A stretch of 34,911 nt of DNA from Flavobacterium soyangense (GTDB lineage: Bacteria > Bacteroidota > Bacteroidia > Flavobacteriales > Flavobacteriaceae): the NCBI RefSeq assembly GCF_015277675.1, contig NZ_JADHEC010000037.1, positions 1 through 34,911 of the forward strand, read 5' to 3'. This document shows positions 1-9,166 of this stretch, one piece after another (the stretch's first letter is position 1; each line of letters starts with the position of its first letter). A program made the translations under genes and the position numbers. Under the pieces are notes generated by a model. That model searched no databases. It saw only the letters and a list, made by a program, of their open reading frames with translations, and had not been told where the DNA came from.

Positions 1-64
1 GATTTTGTTCTCTCTTAATAAATCTGGATGCTTTTTTTTGTAGTCATATTTTCAAAGTTTTAAT

Positions 65-72
65 TATCTTTG
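65..72 (+). promoter_or_regulatory. Bacteroidota -7 box upstream of a truncated gene
   Basis: TATCTTTG matches the Bacteroidota -7 consensus TAnnTTTG. A TTTG lies upstream at 37-40, but the spacing is 24 bases rather than the usual 19 or so, so only the -7 element is convincing. The surrounding first 80 bases are AT-rich and look intergenic, although one frame stays open through them. This suggests that the gene piece downstream may be expressed from here in place of its lost 5' end. Weak evidence. Confidence 0.3.
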
Positions 73-113
73 AAAGGTACAAAATCAGCGCGAGAGCTAC
101 CGAAGGTTTAGTT

Positions 114-671
114 CAACCCGTTTATACCCAAATTGATGTTTTGGATTATAATGTTCGAAAGGATGGAAGGGTTTTAGATTTTAATGACTTTTTTCAGAAT
201 CCTCATGACTATGTTTCAAATTTTGAACGTTTTACAAAAGTTTCGGATATATACATTACGGCACATTTTCATGCTAATGAAGCTCCAAATATCCTCACTC
301 GAGAAATGCTTAACTCTAAAGATTGTAAAATAAAAGTTGTTGCCGATATTTCTTGTGATGCCAATGGTTCTATTGCCTGCACACTCCGGTCAGCAACCAT
401 TGCAGATCCTTTGTACGGTTATTTACCGAGTGAAAATAAAGAAGTGGATGTTTTTCATCCTGCGGCGATTGTTGTTATGGCAGTGGATAATTTGCCTTGC
501 GAACTTCCAAAAGATGCCAGTGAAGGTTTTGGAGAAATGTTTATGGAATACGTAATTCCTGCGTTTTTTAATGGAGACAAAGACGGGATTTTAGAACGGG
601 CAAAAATTACTGAAAAAGGCAAACTCACACCAAGATTTAGTTATCTGCAAGATTATGTAGATGGTAAATAA
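114..671 (+). CDS. C-terminal part of saccharopine/alanine dehydrogenase-like protein (5'-truncated)
   Basis: The C-terminal part of a NAD(P)-dependent oxidoreductase of the alanine dehydrogenase / PNT and LYS1-type saccharopine dehydrogenase superfamily, which in Bacteroidota is usually annotated as lysine-forming saccharopine dehydrogenase. The recognisable part begins near QPVYTQIDVLDYN and runs to RFSYLQDYVDGK, with family stretches such as KVVADISCD, SENKEVDVFHPAAIVV and DNLPCELPKDASEGFGEMF. Whole family members are near 400 residues; about 185 are present. The frame is open back to the left edge, but the translation before about base 110 does not resemble the expected N-terminal and NAD-binding region, and it contains a promoter-like box. 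There is no in-frame ATG upstream; a TTG at 141 is the nearest candidate start. It is probably a pseudogene made by a rearrangement, although a gene continuing outside the window cannot be excluded. A terminator hairpin follows at 700. Confidence 0.75.
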   Translation, partial: QPVYTQIDVLDYNVRKDGRVLDFNDFFQNPHDYVSNFERFTKVSDIYITAHFHANEAPNILTREMLNSKDCKIKVVADISCDANGSIACTLRSATIADPLYGYLPSENKEVDVFHPAAIVVMAVDNLPCELPKDASEGFGEMFMEYVIPAFFNGDKDGILERAKITEKGKLTPRFSYLQDYVDGK

Positions 672-699
672 TTTGAATATTACAATTCATTTTAAATTC

Positions 700-728
700 A
701 AAGCTTCTCCATTGGGAAGCTTTTTTTT
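700..728 (+). terminator. Rho-independent terminator
   Basis: AAAGCTTC (700-707) pairs with GAAGCTTT (716-723) around an 8-base loop, and a run of T continues to 728. It lies 29 bases after the dehydrogenase stop codon and just before the regulator gene, so it ends the first transcript. Confidence 0.8.
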
Positions 729-745
729 ATGTTTTTATTGGAAAA

Positions 746-3523
746 ATGTCTTTATATTTGAAAATTAATCCTCCAATTTTGAAAACCTTATTCATAAAAT
801 TACTTTTTTTCGGTCTGATATCATTTCAACTTTATTCTCAAGAGTTGCTGCCTTTTGTTGAAAATTATAATAAATCAAACTATCAGGGAGACAATCAGAT
901 TTGGAATGTTGACCAGGGGAACGATAAGGCAATGTATTTTGCCAATAATCATTATTTGTTGCGTTACGATGGCGTAAAATGGGAGAAATATACATTGCCA
1001 AATAAAACCATAATTCGTTCGATAATGGTAGATGGCAAAAAAATTTATTCAGGTTCGTATAAGGAATTTGGGTATTGGTTTCGCAAAGATGGAAAGATGA
1101 TTTATGTTTCAATTTCTAACGGAAAAAAGGTTTTTGAGGACAGTGAAAATGAGGAAATTTGGAAGATCTTTAAGTTTAACAACAAAATTTATTTTCAATC
1201 CTTCAACGAGATTTTCCTTTATGATGGCAAGAAAATTAAGAAAACTAAATTTCCATTCCTTATTTCTTATTGCTTTCAAATTGACAATCAACTTTTGATT
1301 GCCTCAGTGGATAGTGGTGTTTTTAAAATGAATAACTCTAAAATTTCAAAAATAAAAGGCTGGGATATTCTGGAAAACAATGTCATTCACGCTATTGAAA
1401 AATATCAAAATAAAACCTATATATTTACTAAAAGAAATGGGGTTTATATCTCTGAGAATGGGGTTTTGAGTCCTTGGAAAAGTCCTTTAAACGAAACCTT
1501 AAAAACAGCCATTGTGAATGCTGCTAAGTTTATAAAAAACAATAAATTGATTATTGGCACAGCAAGCAAAGGGCTTTATGTTTTTAATTTAAACGATAAT
1601 TCGTATATCAATATCAACCGAAATAATGTGTTGATGAACAATTCTATTTTGAGTATTGGTCAGGATAAAGAAAATAATTTATGGTTGGGTTTAGATAACG
1701 GAATTGCTCATATTGAGGTTAATTCACCCATTTCGATTTTTTATGATAATTCCGGTACTTTAGGCTCGGTATATTCAGTTGCAACTACGGACAAAGGCTA
1801 TTTGATAGCCTCAAATCATGGTATTTTTAAATATGAAGACAAACGTTTTTCTATGGTTCCAATGACACAAGGTCAAGCTTGGAATATTAGTAAAATAAAT
1901 AATAAATATCTTATAGGTCATAACGAAGGAACGTTTCTTTATGAAAACGGATTGTTTTCTAAATTGAACTCTATAAGTGGCGGTTGGAATTTGATCAAGA
2001 GCAATATAAATAATTCCTATTTGCAAGCATCTTATAGCGGTGTTTGGATATATAAAAATCCGAATGATTTGTCTCAAAAGGATATTATTAAAGGGCTTCT
2101 TAAACCTATAAAATACGTTGCTCAAAATAGAAAAAACGAGATTTGGGCAGCAGATAACTATAGGGGTTTGTATCGGATTTTGTATAACGACACTTATGAA
2201 ACAATTAAAATCGAAAATGTAACCCAAAAGAGTAAAATTACCGATGATTTTGGAGTTAAAATATTTGAATTCCGAAACGAAATCCTCTTTTTGATACACA
2301 ATTCATGGTATACTTATAATTCTATAACTAATCAATTGATAGAAAATGAATTGTTTAACTCTAATTTTAAAAACATTTCGGATATAGTTGCAATTGACGA
2401 AAATAACTTTGTTGTACTTCAGGAAGGACTTTTATATCATATTTATGCCAATGAAAATAAATTTGTTTGGAATAATATTCAGGAGAAATATTATAGAGGA
2501 AAAATAATAAATGATAACATAAAGATTTTCAAAAGCAACAACAATTATTTATTAAATCTGGATGATGGATTTATATCCCTTCAATTAAAAAACAAAATCA
2601 GTCATTGTCCAAGTATAAAGGTTGAAGCTTTTAATGATGAAAATTTAGTGGAAAATAAATCAAAAATTAAGTATAATTCGGAACTTAAAATTGGAATTAT
2701 ATCTGGTATTTATGGCATTACAAAGCCGCGTCTGTTTTATAAAATAAATGAATCAAGTGATTTCATTCCAGTGAAAGAAGGAATGATTGTTTTAAATAAT
2801 TTAAGCAGTGGATCTCAGAATATTGTTGTTTATTATTTTGATGGCTTGAATTATAACAAAATTTCAAGCTTCGATTTTATTGTTGCTAAACCTTGGTATT
2901 TTTCATTTTGGATGATAGTCTTGTACATTGCTGTTTTAGGTACAATTTTATATTTGTATTATAAATGGAACAAAATGCGCTACATTCAAAAATTAGAATT
3001 GCAAGAAGAAGAATTGAAGCATCAAAAGAAAATCCTAGAAATGGAATTAAAAGCGGAAAATGAATTAAATATACAAGAATATGAAAAGCATATTCTGGAG
3101 TTAAAATTGCAAACAAAATCTTCCGAAGTAACAGGAAAATCACTTTCTATTGCAAAGCAAAGCGAAATGATAGAAAATATTCAGGGAATTTTAGATACTG
3201 AAGTAGATTTTAATAAACTTAAAAGCGAAATTAAAAAAGTCATAAAATCAAATGCTATCAACAAACACGAATGGCAAACTTTTGAATCAAACCTAAATCA
3301 AATTCACGACGAATTTATTATCAACCTCACTAAAAAATATCCTAATCTTACTTCAAAGGATGTCAAACTTTGTGTCTATTTAAAAATGAACCTTTCTTCT
3401 AAAGAAATTGCCCCGATGATGAATATTACTTTCCGTGGTGTTGAGTTGCAACGCTATAGATTAAGAAAGAAATTAAATCTTATACAGGATGAAAACCTCT
3501 CAAAATTTTTATTATCCATATAG
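746..3523 (+). CDS. Transmembrane one-component PUL regulator (sensor propeller, Y_Y_Y, LuxR-type HTH)
   Basis: A predicted inner-membrane transcriptional regulator that senses a glycan fragment in the periplasm and controls the susC promoter next door. A signal peptide (about residues 12-31, ending in LYSQ) is followed by a long periplasmic region with two-bladed-propeller-like repeats (for example NLWLGLDNGIAHIE, EIWAADNYRGLYRI). Next come a Y_Y_Y domain (about 645-712), one transmembrane helix (about 717-738), a coiled coil (about 745-810) and a C-terminal helix-turn-helix (about 868-912, with LTSKDVKLCVYLKMNLSSKE). No kinase or receiver domain is present, so this is not a hybrid two-component system; it resembles SusR-type regulators. 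The start is uncertain: the ATG at 746 lies just ahead of a TATATTTG -7 box, while TTG at 779 would give a compact signal peptide. The gene points at susC, 242 bases away. Confidence 0.85.
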   Translation: MSLYLKINPPILKTLFIKLLFFGLISFQLYSQELLPFVENYNKSNYQGDNQIWNVDQGNDKAMYFANNHYLLRYDGVKWEKYTLPNKTIIRSIMVDGKKIYSGSYKEFGYWFRKDGKMIYVSISNGKKVFEDSENEEIWKIFKFNNKIYFQSFNEIFLYDGKKIKKTKFPFLISYCFQIDNQLLIASVDSGVFKMNNSKISKIKGWDILENNVIHAIEKYQNKTYIFTKRNGVYISENGVLSPWKSPLNETLKTAIVNAAKFIKNNKLIIGTASKGLYVFNLNDNSYININRNNVLMNNSILSIGQDKENNLWLGLDNGIAHIEVNSPISIFYDNSGTLGSVYSVATTDKGYLIASNHGIFKYEDKRFSMVPMTQGQAWNISKINNKYLIGHNEGTFLYENGLFSKLNSISGGWNLIKSNINNSYLQASYSGVWIYKNPNDLSQKDIIKGLLKPIKYVAQNRKNEIWAADNYRGLYRILYNDTYETIKIENVTQKSKITDDFGVKIFEFRNEILFLIHNSWYTYNSITNQLIENELFNSNFKNISDIVAIDENNFVVLQEGLLYHIYANENKFVWNNIQEKYYRGKIINDNIKIFKSNNNYLLNLDDGFISLQLKNKISHCPSIKVEAFNDENLVENKSKIKYNSELKIGIISGIYGITKPRLFYKINESSDFIPVKEGMIVLNNLSSGSQNIVVYYFDGLNYNKISSFDFIVAKPWYFSFWMIVLYIAVLGTILYLYYKWNKMRYIQKLELQEEELKHQKKILEMELKAENELNIQEYEKHILELKLQTKSSEVTGKSLSIAKQSEMIENIQGILDTEVDFNKLKSEIKKVIKSNAINKHEWQTFESNLNQIHDEFIINLTKKYPNLTSKDVKLCVYLKMNLSSKEIAPMMNITFRGVELQRYRLRKKLNLIQDENLSKFLLSI
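753..760 (+). promoter_or_regulatory. -7 box (TATATTTG) overlapping the nominal start of the regulator gene
   Basis: TATATTTG is a full match to the Bacteroidota TAnnTTTG element. It lies inside the first codons of the longest open frame of the regulator. If it is the working promoter, translation must begin downstream, and the TTG at 779 is the best placed codon. No convincing -33 element was seen at the usual distance. Confidence 0.4.
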
Positions 3524-3591
3524 AAAACTTATTTTTTTTACACATATTCTTATTTTTTAATTAATTATTAGCAATATCATAACTCATCATT

Positions 3592-3685
3592 ACTACATCA
3601 TTTAATGTGTTGTTTTTTTGATGTAATTCCTTTAAGCCACTAATAAACATTAGTTTTTTGTGTTGCTTTAACAAATTGATGTAGT
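3592..3685 (+). promoter_or_regulatory. susC promoter region with three copies of a 9-bp TGATGTAGT-type repeat
   Basis: The 242-base gap between the regulator and susC holds ACTACATCA at 3592-3600, TGATGTAAT at 3619-3627 and TGATGTAGT at 3677-3685. The first and third are perfect inverted copies; the middle one has one mismatch. They sit 80 to 170 bases ahead of the susC start, where a regulator would bind, so they are candidate operators for the neighbouring HTH protein. No complete TAnnTTTG box could be assigned with confidence here. Confidence 0.4.
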
Positions 3686-3765
3686 CGTGTAGTAACTCTA
3701 TATAACTTACTATAACGTTGTAATTATTTAATTTAGCTCTACTAACTTTTACAAATCATTAATTT

Positions 3766-6759
3766 ATGAGAAATTTTATTTTTATTTTTTTAGCACTCAT
3801 TCTGCTTCCAGCTTATATGTCTGGTCAAGTAATTAAAGGGAAAGTGTCAGATAAAAATGGTGTTGGAATTCCTGGGGCAATTGTTGTAGCAGTCGATTCT
3901 AAAACTACCGCTGATACTGATTTTGACGGAAATTTTACAATAAAAGCCAAATTAGGCGAAACATTGAAAATTACAATGCTAGGTTTTGATGCTCTAGCTA
4001 CTAAAGCAATTGCTGGTGTAATGAGTGTTAAACTGCAAGAATCCAAAGACACCGAATTGAAAGAGGTTGTGGTTATCGGATACGGGACTGCCAAAAAAAG
4101 AGACCTAACTGGTACGACTGTTCGCATAAGCGGAAAAGAAGTTGCAGATAAACCAAATACAAACCCTATTGCGTCATTGCAAGGTAAAGTTGCGGGGTTA
4201 TCAGTAGTAAACTCTGGACGTATAGGACAAGAACCGGATATTAGAATTCGAGGGACAATTAGTAGGGGGCAAACAAAACCTTTATATGTAATTGATGGTT
4301 TATTAAATGACAATATAGATTTTGTAAATCCAAATGACATCGAAACTATTGATGTATTAAAAGATCCATCTTCATTAGCCGTTTTTGGAGTTAGAGGGGC
4401 AAACGGAGTTATTGTGGTAACGACTAAGCAAGCTAAGCGTGGAAAATTTACTGTTAATTTCAATTCCTCTATCGGTGTAAAAAACATTGTTGATAAACCT
4501 AAATTAGCCGATGCAAGTTTGTTTAAGACTTTATACGATGAAAGATTAGTAAACGAGGGTTTACCAGCTTTTAGTTATTATGATAAATATACAGGAAATA
4601 CAAATTGGATCGATGAGATTTCAAATTCTGGCGCAACTGTTCAAAGCAGTAATATTTCAATCTCTAATGGTACAGATACTAATAAACTTCAGCTCAACAT
4701 TGGAAATATTGTTGAAGAAGGATTAATCAAAAATGAAAGACTAGAAAAAACTACTTTTAATTTAAATGATGAATTTAATGTAAATAATAACTTTAAAATT
4801 GGGACTCAATTAAATGGATATAAAGCTAAACTTCCATCCGAAGGAAATTTCGGTTCTGCGTTAATTGCTACTCCAATAGTGAGTCCTTATAATGCTGATG
4901 GCGTATATTATCAATTACCAATTCAAATTGGTGGAGCTCAAATTGGCAATCCATTGATACCGGTTAATGAAGAAATTAAAACAAAAATTAATGATGAATA
5001 TAGATTTGTCGGAAATGCATTCGCGGAATTAAAATTCTTAAAAGATTTTACGTTTCGTTATGCGTTTATGGGAGATTTAGATGTTAAAAAGGGCAGAGGA
5101 TACATTCCCTTAATTGATGTTTATGCGGCCGAAACAAATCAGGTTGTTCCTTACGCTGGAAGAACTCTTACAAATGTTAATCAATACAATTCTAATGAAC
5201 AAAAATGGCAACAAGATGCGTTGTTAACGTATCAAAAATCATTTGGACTTCACAACTTTACTGCTTTAGTAGGACGTACCGTAAGTTATCAAAAGTATGA
5301 AAATATTAACGGATCAGTTAATGGTAAAATTAATAATCCAATTCCTAACGACCCAAGATGGTGGTATTTAAATGTATTTCCTTTTGGAAATTCAGAAACA
5401 CGAATTTCAAATTCTGAGCAATGGGATAGAGCAACAACTTCAAATCTAGCTAGGTTATTATATAATTATGATGGGAAATACATTTTTAACGCATCTTTTA
5501 GAAGAGATGGTTCGTCAGAATTGGCTCCAGTAAATAGATTTCAAAATTTTTGGTCTTTAGGTGGTGCTTGGGAGGTTACTAAAGAAAAATTTATGGAGAA
5601 CCAAAAAGTGTTTAACTATTTAAAAATCAAAGGATCTTATGGAGAATTAGGAAATCAATACACAACGCTACACTATCCTTATTTGCCAAATTATACCGAA
5701 GGGGCCAGTACAGTTTTTGGTAACCAAGTCGTTCCCGCTTATGTGTTTTCATATAGGGCAGATCCTAATTTAAAATGGGAAAGCGTAACATCTTACGAAG
5801 GTGGTATTGAAGCGGCAACTTTAAATAATAGACTTAAATTTGAAGCCACTTATTTCAATAAACTAACTAAAGATTTATTAGTAATTGTTAAGGATCAAAA
5901 TAATGAACCATTTTATACAAATGCTGGTTCAATAGAAAATAAGGGATTTGAATTCTCGGCTTCTTGGAGTGATAAAATCACGGATGATTTCAAATATTCC
6001 ATCAGTGGTAATTTAACCACTTTAAATAATAAAGTAAAATCTGTATATACGGAAGGTTACAGTATTTACGATGGACCATCTATTACAAGAGCTGGTGATC
6101 CAATCGGTTCATTTTACGGTTATGTTGTAGAAGGAGTTTACCAATCGTATGCTGATATCCTAAGCTCTGCACCGAGCACTGTTGGTAGTTATGGACCTGG
6201 AGATTTAAAATATAAAGATGTTAATGGAGATGGAAAAATAACTCCAGACGATAGAGCAATAATTGGGAACCCGACACCTGATTTTACTTATGGATTTAGT
6301 TTGAATTCAGAATATAAAAAATTCAACTTTGGAATAGATTTTCAAGGGGTATATGGCAACGAGATTTATAGAAATTGGGGCAACGGAAGTACTTTTGCGC
6401 AATTTAATTACAGACAAGTAAGAGAAGATAGATGGACTGGAGCTGGGACATCAAACTGGGAACCAAGAATTTATGAAGGATCTGATTATAATAAACTAGC
6501 CTCTACCTACAACATTGAAGACGGGAGTTATTTGAGACTTAGAAATATCCAATTGGGTTACACTTTTGATACCTTGCAAATTAAAGATTTTAAAATTCAA
6601 AATTTAAAAATATATGTAAATGCTCAAAATTTACACACCTGGAAAAAGAATTCAGGATTTGCTCCGGATGCAGGAGGTTCAGCTACTCAATTTAATGTAG
6701 ATAATGGTGGTTATCCACTGCCACTAGTTACATCAGTTGGTTTAAGTCTTACTTTTTAA
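3766..6759 (+). CDS. susC: SusC/RagA-family TonB-dependent outer-membrane glycan transporter
   Basis: The outer-membrane importer of the locus, which takes up oligosaccharides using TonB energy and works with the SusD lid encoded 12 bases downstream. It has a signal peptide (residues 1-20, ending in MSGQ) and a carboxypeptidase-regulatory-like domain (about 21-95, GKVSDKNGVGIPGA). A TonB-box/SusC signature comes next (about 99-107, EVVVIGYGT), then the plug with VIDGLLNDNIDFVNPNDIET and FGVRGANGVIVVTTK, and a 22-strand barrel ending in an aromatic residue (LSLTF). At 997 residues it is a normal size for the family. The ATG at 3766 gives a complete signal peptide. First gene of the susC-susD-LamG transcript; expression is probably controlled from the repeats upstream. 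Confidence 0.95.
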   Translation: MRNFIFIFLALILLPAYMSGQVIKGKVSDKNGVGIPGAIVVAVDSKTTADTDFDGNFTIKAKLGETLKITMLGFDALATKAIAGVMSVKLQESKDTELKEVVVIGYGTAKKRDLTGTTVRISGKEVADKPNTNPIASLQGKVAGLSVVNSGRIGQEPDIRIRGTISRGQTKPLYVIDGLLNDNIDFVNPNDIETIDVLKDPSSLAVFGVRGANGVIVVTTKQAKRGKFTVNFNSSIGVKNIVDKPKLADASLFKTLYDERLVNEGLPAFSYYDKYTGNTNWIDEISNSGATVQSSNISISNGTDTNKLQLNIGNIVEEGLIKNERLEKTTFNLNDEFNVNNNFKIGTQLNGYKAKLPSEGNFGSALIATPIVSPYNADGVYYQLPIQIGGAQIGNPLIPVNEEIKTKINDEYRFVGNAFAELKFLKDFTFRYAFMGDLDVKKGRGYIPLIDVYAAETNQVVPYAGRTLTNVNQYNSNEQKWQQDALLTYQKSFGLHNFTALVGRTVSYQKYENINGSVNGKINNPIPNDPRWWYLNVFPFGNSETRISNSEQWDRATTSNLARLLYNYDGKYIFNASFRRDGSSELAPVNRFQNFWSLGGAWEVTKEKFMENQKVFNYLKIKGSYGELGNQYTTLHYPYLPNYTEGASTVFGNQVVPAYVFSYRADPNLKWESVTSYEGGIEAATLNNRLKFEATYFNKLTKDLLVIVKDQNNEPFYTNAGSIENKGFEFSASWSDKITDDFKYSISGNLTTLNNKVKSVYTEGYSIYDGPSITRAGDPIGSFYGYVVEGVYQSYADILSSAPSTVGSYGPGDLKYKDVNGDGKITPDDRAIIGNPTPDFTYGFSLNSEYKKFNFGIDFQGVYGNEIYRNWGNGSTFAQFNYRQVREDRWTGAGTSNWEPRIYEGSDYNKLASTYNIEDGSYLRLRNIQLGYTFDTLQIKDFKIQNLKIYVNAQNLHTWKKNSGFAPDAGGSATQFNVDNGGYPLPLVTSVGLSLTF

Positions 6760-6771
6760 CGAAAAATAATT

Positions 6772-8268
6772 ATGGAAAAGATGAAAAATAAAATTATAAA
6801 ATTTAAATGGGTATTAATTGCTTCACTTATTTTATCAACACAATATTCTTGTAGTGATGACATACTAAATACCCTACCACTGGGAGTAGCAGTGAAAGGT
6901 GATTTAACTACTGGAGGTTTTGAGGCAACTGCATTCGGGTTATATGGCAAGTTGCGTACTTCAAATGTTGCAAGTTGGAATCGATATTGGTTAGGAAGTA
7001 TTCGTTCAGACGATGCGGCAAAAGGAAGTAGTCCTGGAGATGCAGCAGCTGAAGGGAATGTTTTTGATTCCTTTCAATATATTTCTACCGATGGTATAAG
7101 TACTGATTATTGGAATGATCATTATAGTTTGATATATGCTTGTAACGATTTAATCAATGATGTAGATACTTCAGGTCTAACCGATAATGGAACTCTAGTT
7201 AATAAAGCTGAAGCTAGAGTTATTAGAGCATTTGCCTATTTTGATTTAAGAAGGGATTATGGACAAGTTCCTATTGTAGCCAATAGAATTGTTAATGTTA
7301 CCGATGGTATAAAACCAAAATCAACAATTGCTCAGGTAGATACCTTTATTATAGCTGATTTAGAATATGCCATTCAATATCTTCCGACAACTTGGCCTTC
7401 TTATCCCGGAAGAGCTACAAAGGGTTTTGCAAATTCCTTATTGGCCAAGCTATATTTGTATCAAAAAGATTATACAAAGGCCTATGCAAAATGCCAAGAA
7501 GTTATAAATTCAGGAGTTTATTCCTTAAATCCTTCTTTCAAAGATGAGTTTAATATTCAAGGGAATAATTCAAGTGAATCAATCTTTGAAGTTCAACAAT
7601 TAATTACAGCCGCTAATGTTTATTATTCCAATATTTATTACGTTTCGCAAGGTGTGAGAGGTACAGGAGTATGGGATTTAGGATGGGGTTTCAATATACC
7701 TACCACTAATTTAATTGCTGCATTTGAGACAAATGATCCAAGATACAATCATACAATATTGACTTCTGGGCAAGATGATGGTGGTTACGGTGGTGGTGTT
7801 TTACCTGCAAGTCCTCCTTTAGATCAAAAGTATTGGAATAAAAAAGCATATACTGAAGCAAGTACAAGAACAAAATACAATCAAAATCAAAACAACTGGG
7901 AAAATATTAAGCTTTTGAGATTCGCGGATGTTTTATTAATGGACGCCGAGGCTGCAAATGAACTCGGAAATAGTGCATCGGCAATATCTGATATAGAATT
8001 AATTAGAGCTAGAGCAAGAGGGGGTAATAATGCGGTTTTACCAAAAGTTACAACAACCGATAAATCATTACTGAGAGATGCCATTAAGCATGAAAGAAGA
8101 ATTGAGTTCGCTATGGAAAACGAAAGATTCTATGATTTAGTTAGATGGGGGGATGCTTCTTCATTTTTGGGAGGCTTAGGATATCAAAATAAAAACGAAT
8201 TTTTACCCATACCACAAACTGCTATCGATAAATCTGGTGGTGTGTTGGTACAAAATCCAAATTATTAA
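6772..8268 (+). CDS. susD: SusD/RagB-family surface glycan-binding lipoprotein
   Basis: The partner of SusC that binds the glycan at the cell surface and closes over the transporter. It has a lipoprotein signal with Cys27 (Cys24 if translation starts at the internal Met4) followed by SDD, an acidic surface-export type motif. The helical TPR-like SusD fold is indicated by ACNDLINDVD, ARVIRAFAYFDLRRDYGQVPIV, NSLLAKLYLYQKDYTKAY and the C-terminal LRDAIKHERRIEFAMENERFYDLVRWGD block. At 498 residues it is typical. The next gene begins 26 bases after the stop. Confidence 0.95.
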   Translation: MEKMKNKIIKFKWVLIASLILSTQYSCSDDILNTLPLGVAVKGDLTTGGFEATAFGLYGKLRTSNVASWNRYWLGSIRSDDAAKGSSPGDAAAEGNVFDSFQYISTDGISTDYWNDHYSLIYACNDLINDVDTSGLTDNGTLVNKAEARVIRAFAYFDLRRDYGQVPIVANRIVNVTDGIKPKSTIAQVDTFIIADLEYAIQYLPTTWPSYPGRATKGFANSLLAKLYLYQKDYTKAYAKCQEVINSGVYSLNPSFKDEFNIQGNNSSESIFEVQQLITAANVYYSNIYYVSQGVRGTGVWDLGWGFNIPTTNLIAAFETNDPRYNHTILTSGQDDGGYGGGVLPASPPLDQKYWNKKAYTEASTRTKYNQNQNNWENIKLLRFADVLLMDAEAANELGNSASAISDIELIRARARGGNNAVLPKVTTTDKSLLRDAIKHERRIEFAMENERFYDLVRWGDASSFLGGLGYQNKNEFLPIPQTAIDKSGGVLVQNPNY

Positions 8269-8294
8269 TAACAATAGATTTAATAAAAAATAGT

Positions 8295-9110
8295 ATGAAA
8301 ATTAATAAATCAATAATAAAAAAAGCTTTTGGAATAGCACTTATTTCATTGGCATTTGTTGGATGTCAAGAGTTGGATAGGCCAGCGTTAGGCGATTATC
8401 CAAAAGATGCCAATGCTCCGGGAGGCCCTTTAAAGTTCTATGTAGCTTTTGATGGTACAACTACAAATTCATTAATGAATGCTGTGGATAGTGTTCGTGC
8501 TAAATTCCCGACTGATAATCCATTAGAATCAACTGAAGGTATTTCAGGAAAAGGCCTAAAAGGAGGGAAACCTAAATTGTTTGTTTCCTATTCAAAACCA
8601 AATGATTGGGTAGCTAATTCATCGAGTTTTACAGTTTCTTTTTGGGAAAAACACGGAGCTCCAACACAAACTGAATTTACTTTTAGCCTATTAGCTGATA
8701 ACTGGGCTAAAGCCAATGCATTTTGTTTATTCGAGGGGACTGTTGCTGCCCCTATCGTGAAGTTTTTTGTTGACGAGCAACCAGGAGATCATTGGTTCGA
8801 ATGGTTAGGAACCGAAAAAATTCCTGGTGTATATGATGGACAATGGCATCATTTAGCGTTTGTTTATGATGGCTTAACCTCAGGTATGACTCTTTACAAA
8901 GACGGAGTCGCTTTTGCCACAAAAAAATGGACGAATCACGGCAATATGAAACTAAAAGATGCAAATGTTTTAGGATTCAGAATTGGTGGTGCGGGTGATC
9001 CTTCACAAGGCTGGATGAATTCCTGGACTGGCGATTTAGACCAATTCAGAATGTATGGTAAAGCACTTACCGTTGCAGAAATTAATGAGTTGTATACAAA
9101 GAAAAAATAA
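8295..9110 (+). CDS. LamG/concanavalin-fold surface lipoprotein (predicted surface glycan-binding protein)
   Basis: A 271-residue lipoprotein with the lipid cysteine at Cys24 (AFVGC) followed by acidic residues. The mature part is a single laminin-G-3/concanavalin A-like jelly roll: FYVAFDGTTTNSLMN at the start, DGQWHHLAFVYDGLTSGMTLYKDG in the middle, and the closing GDLDQFRMYGKALTVAEINELY. Proteins of this layout just after susD commonly act as extra surface glycan-binding proteins. No catalytic residues can be assigned, so a binding role is inferred. It is followed directly by a 34-base perfect palindrome. Confidence 0.8.
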   Translation: MKINKSIIKKAFGIALISLAFVGCQELDRPALGDYPKDANAPGGPLKFYVAFDGTTTNSLMNAVDSVRAKFPTDNPLESTEGISGKGLKGGKPKLFVSYSKPNDWVANSSSFTVSFWEKHGAPTQTEFTFSLLADNWAKANAFCLFEGTVAAPIVKFFVDEQPGDHWFEWLGTEKIPGVYDGQWHHLAFVYDGLTSGMTLYKDGVAFATKKWTNHGNMKLKDANVLGFRIGGAGDPSQGWMNSWTGDLDQFRMYGKALTVAEINELYTKKK

Positions 9111-9118
9111 TTAAACAC

Positions 9119-9152
9119 AAAACTTACCAAAGCATATGCTTTGGTAAGTTTT
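9119..9152 (+). terminator. Perfect 34-bp palindrome, likely partial terminator within the PUL operon
   Basis: AAAACTTACCAAAGCAT (9119-9135) is followed at once by its exact reverse complement (9136-9152), ending in four T then ATT. It starts 8 bases after the LamG gene stop and ends 14 bases before the GH144 start. It can end transcription, protect the upstream mRNA 3' end, or both, giving more susC-susD-LamG than enzyme message. Confidence 0.7.
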
Positions 9153-9166
9153 ATTAAAAAATATAG

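Noticed and set aside
746..3523. Hybrid two-component PUL regulator
   Set aside because: After the transmembrane helix there is only a coiled coil and an HTH; kinase and receiver motifs are missing.
3524..3765. A clear susC promoter with both -33 and -7 elements
   Set aside because: No TAnnTTTG box with a proper upstream TTTG could be fixed; only the repeats are reported.
3825..4487. Long open frame on the - strand opposite susC
   Set aside because: It lies wholly inside the well-supported susC gene, has no recognisable domain and reads as a mirror of susC codon use.
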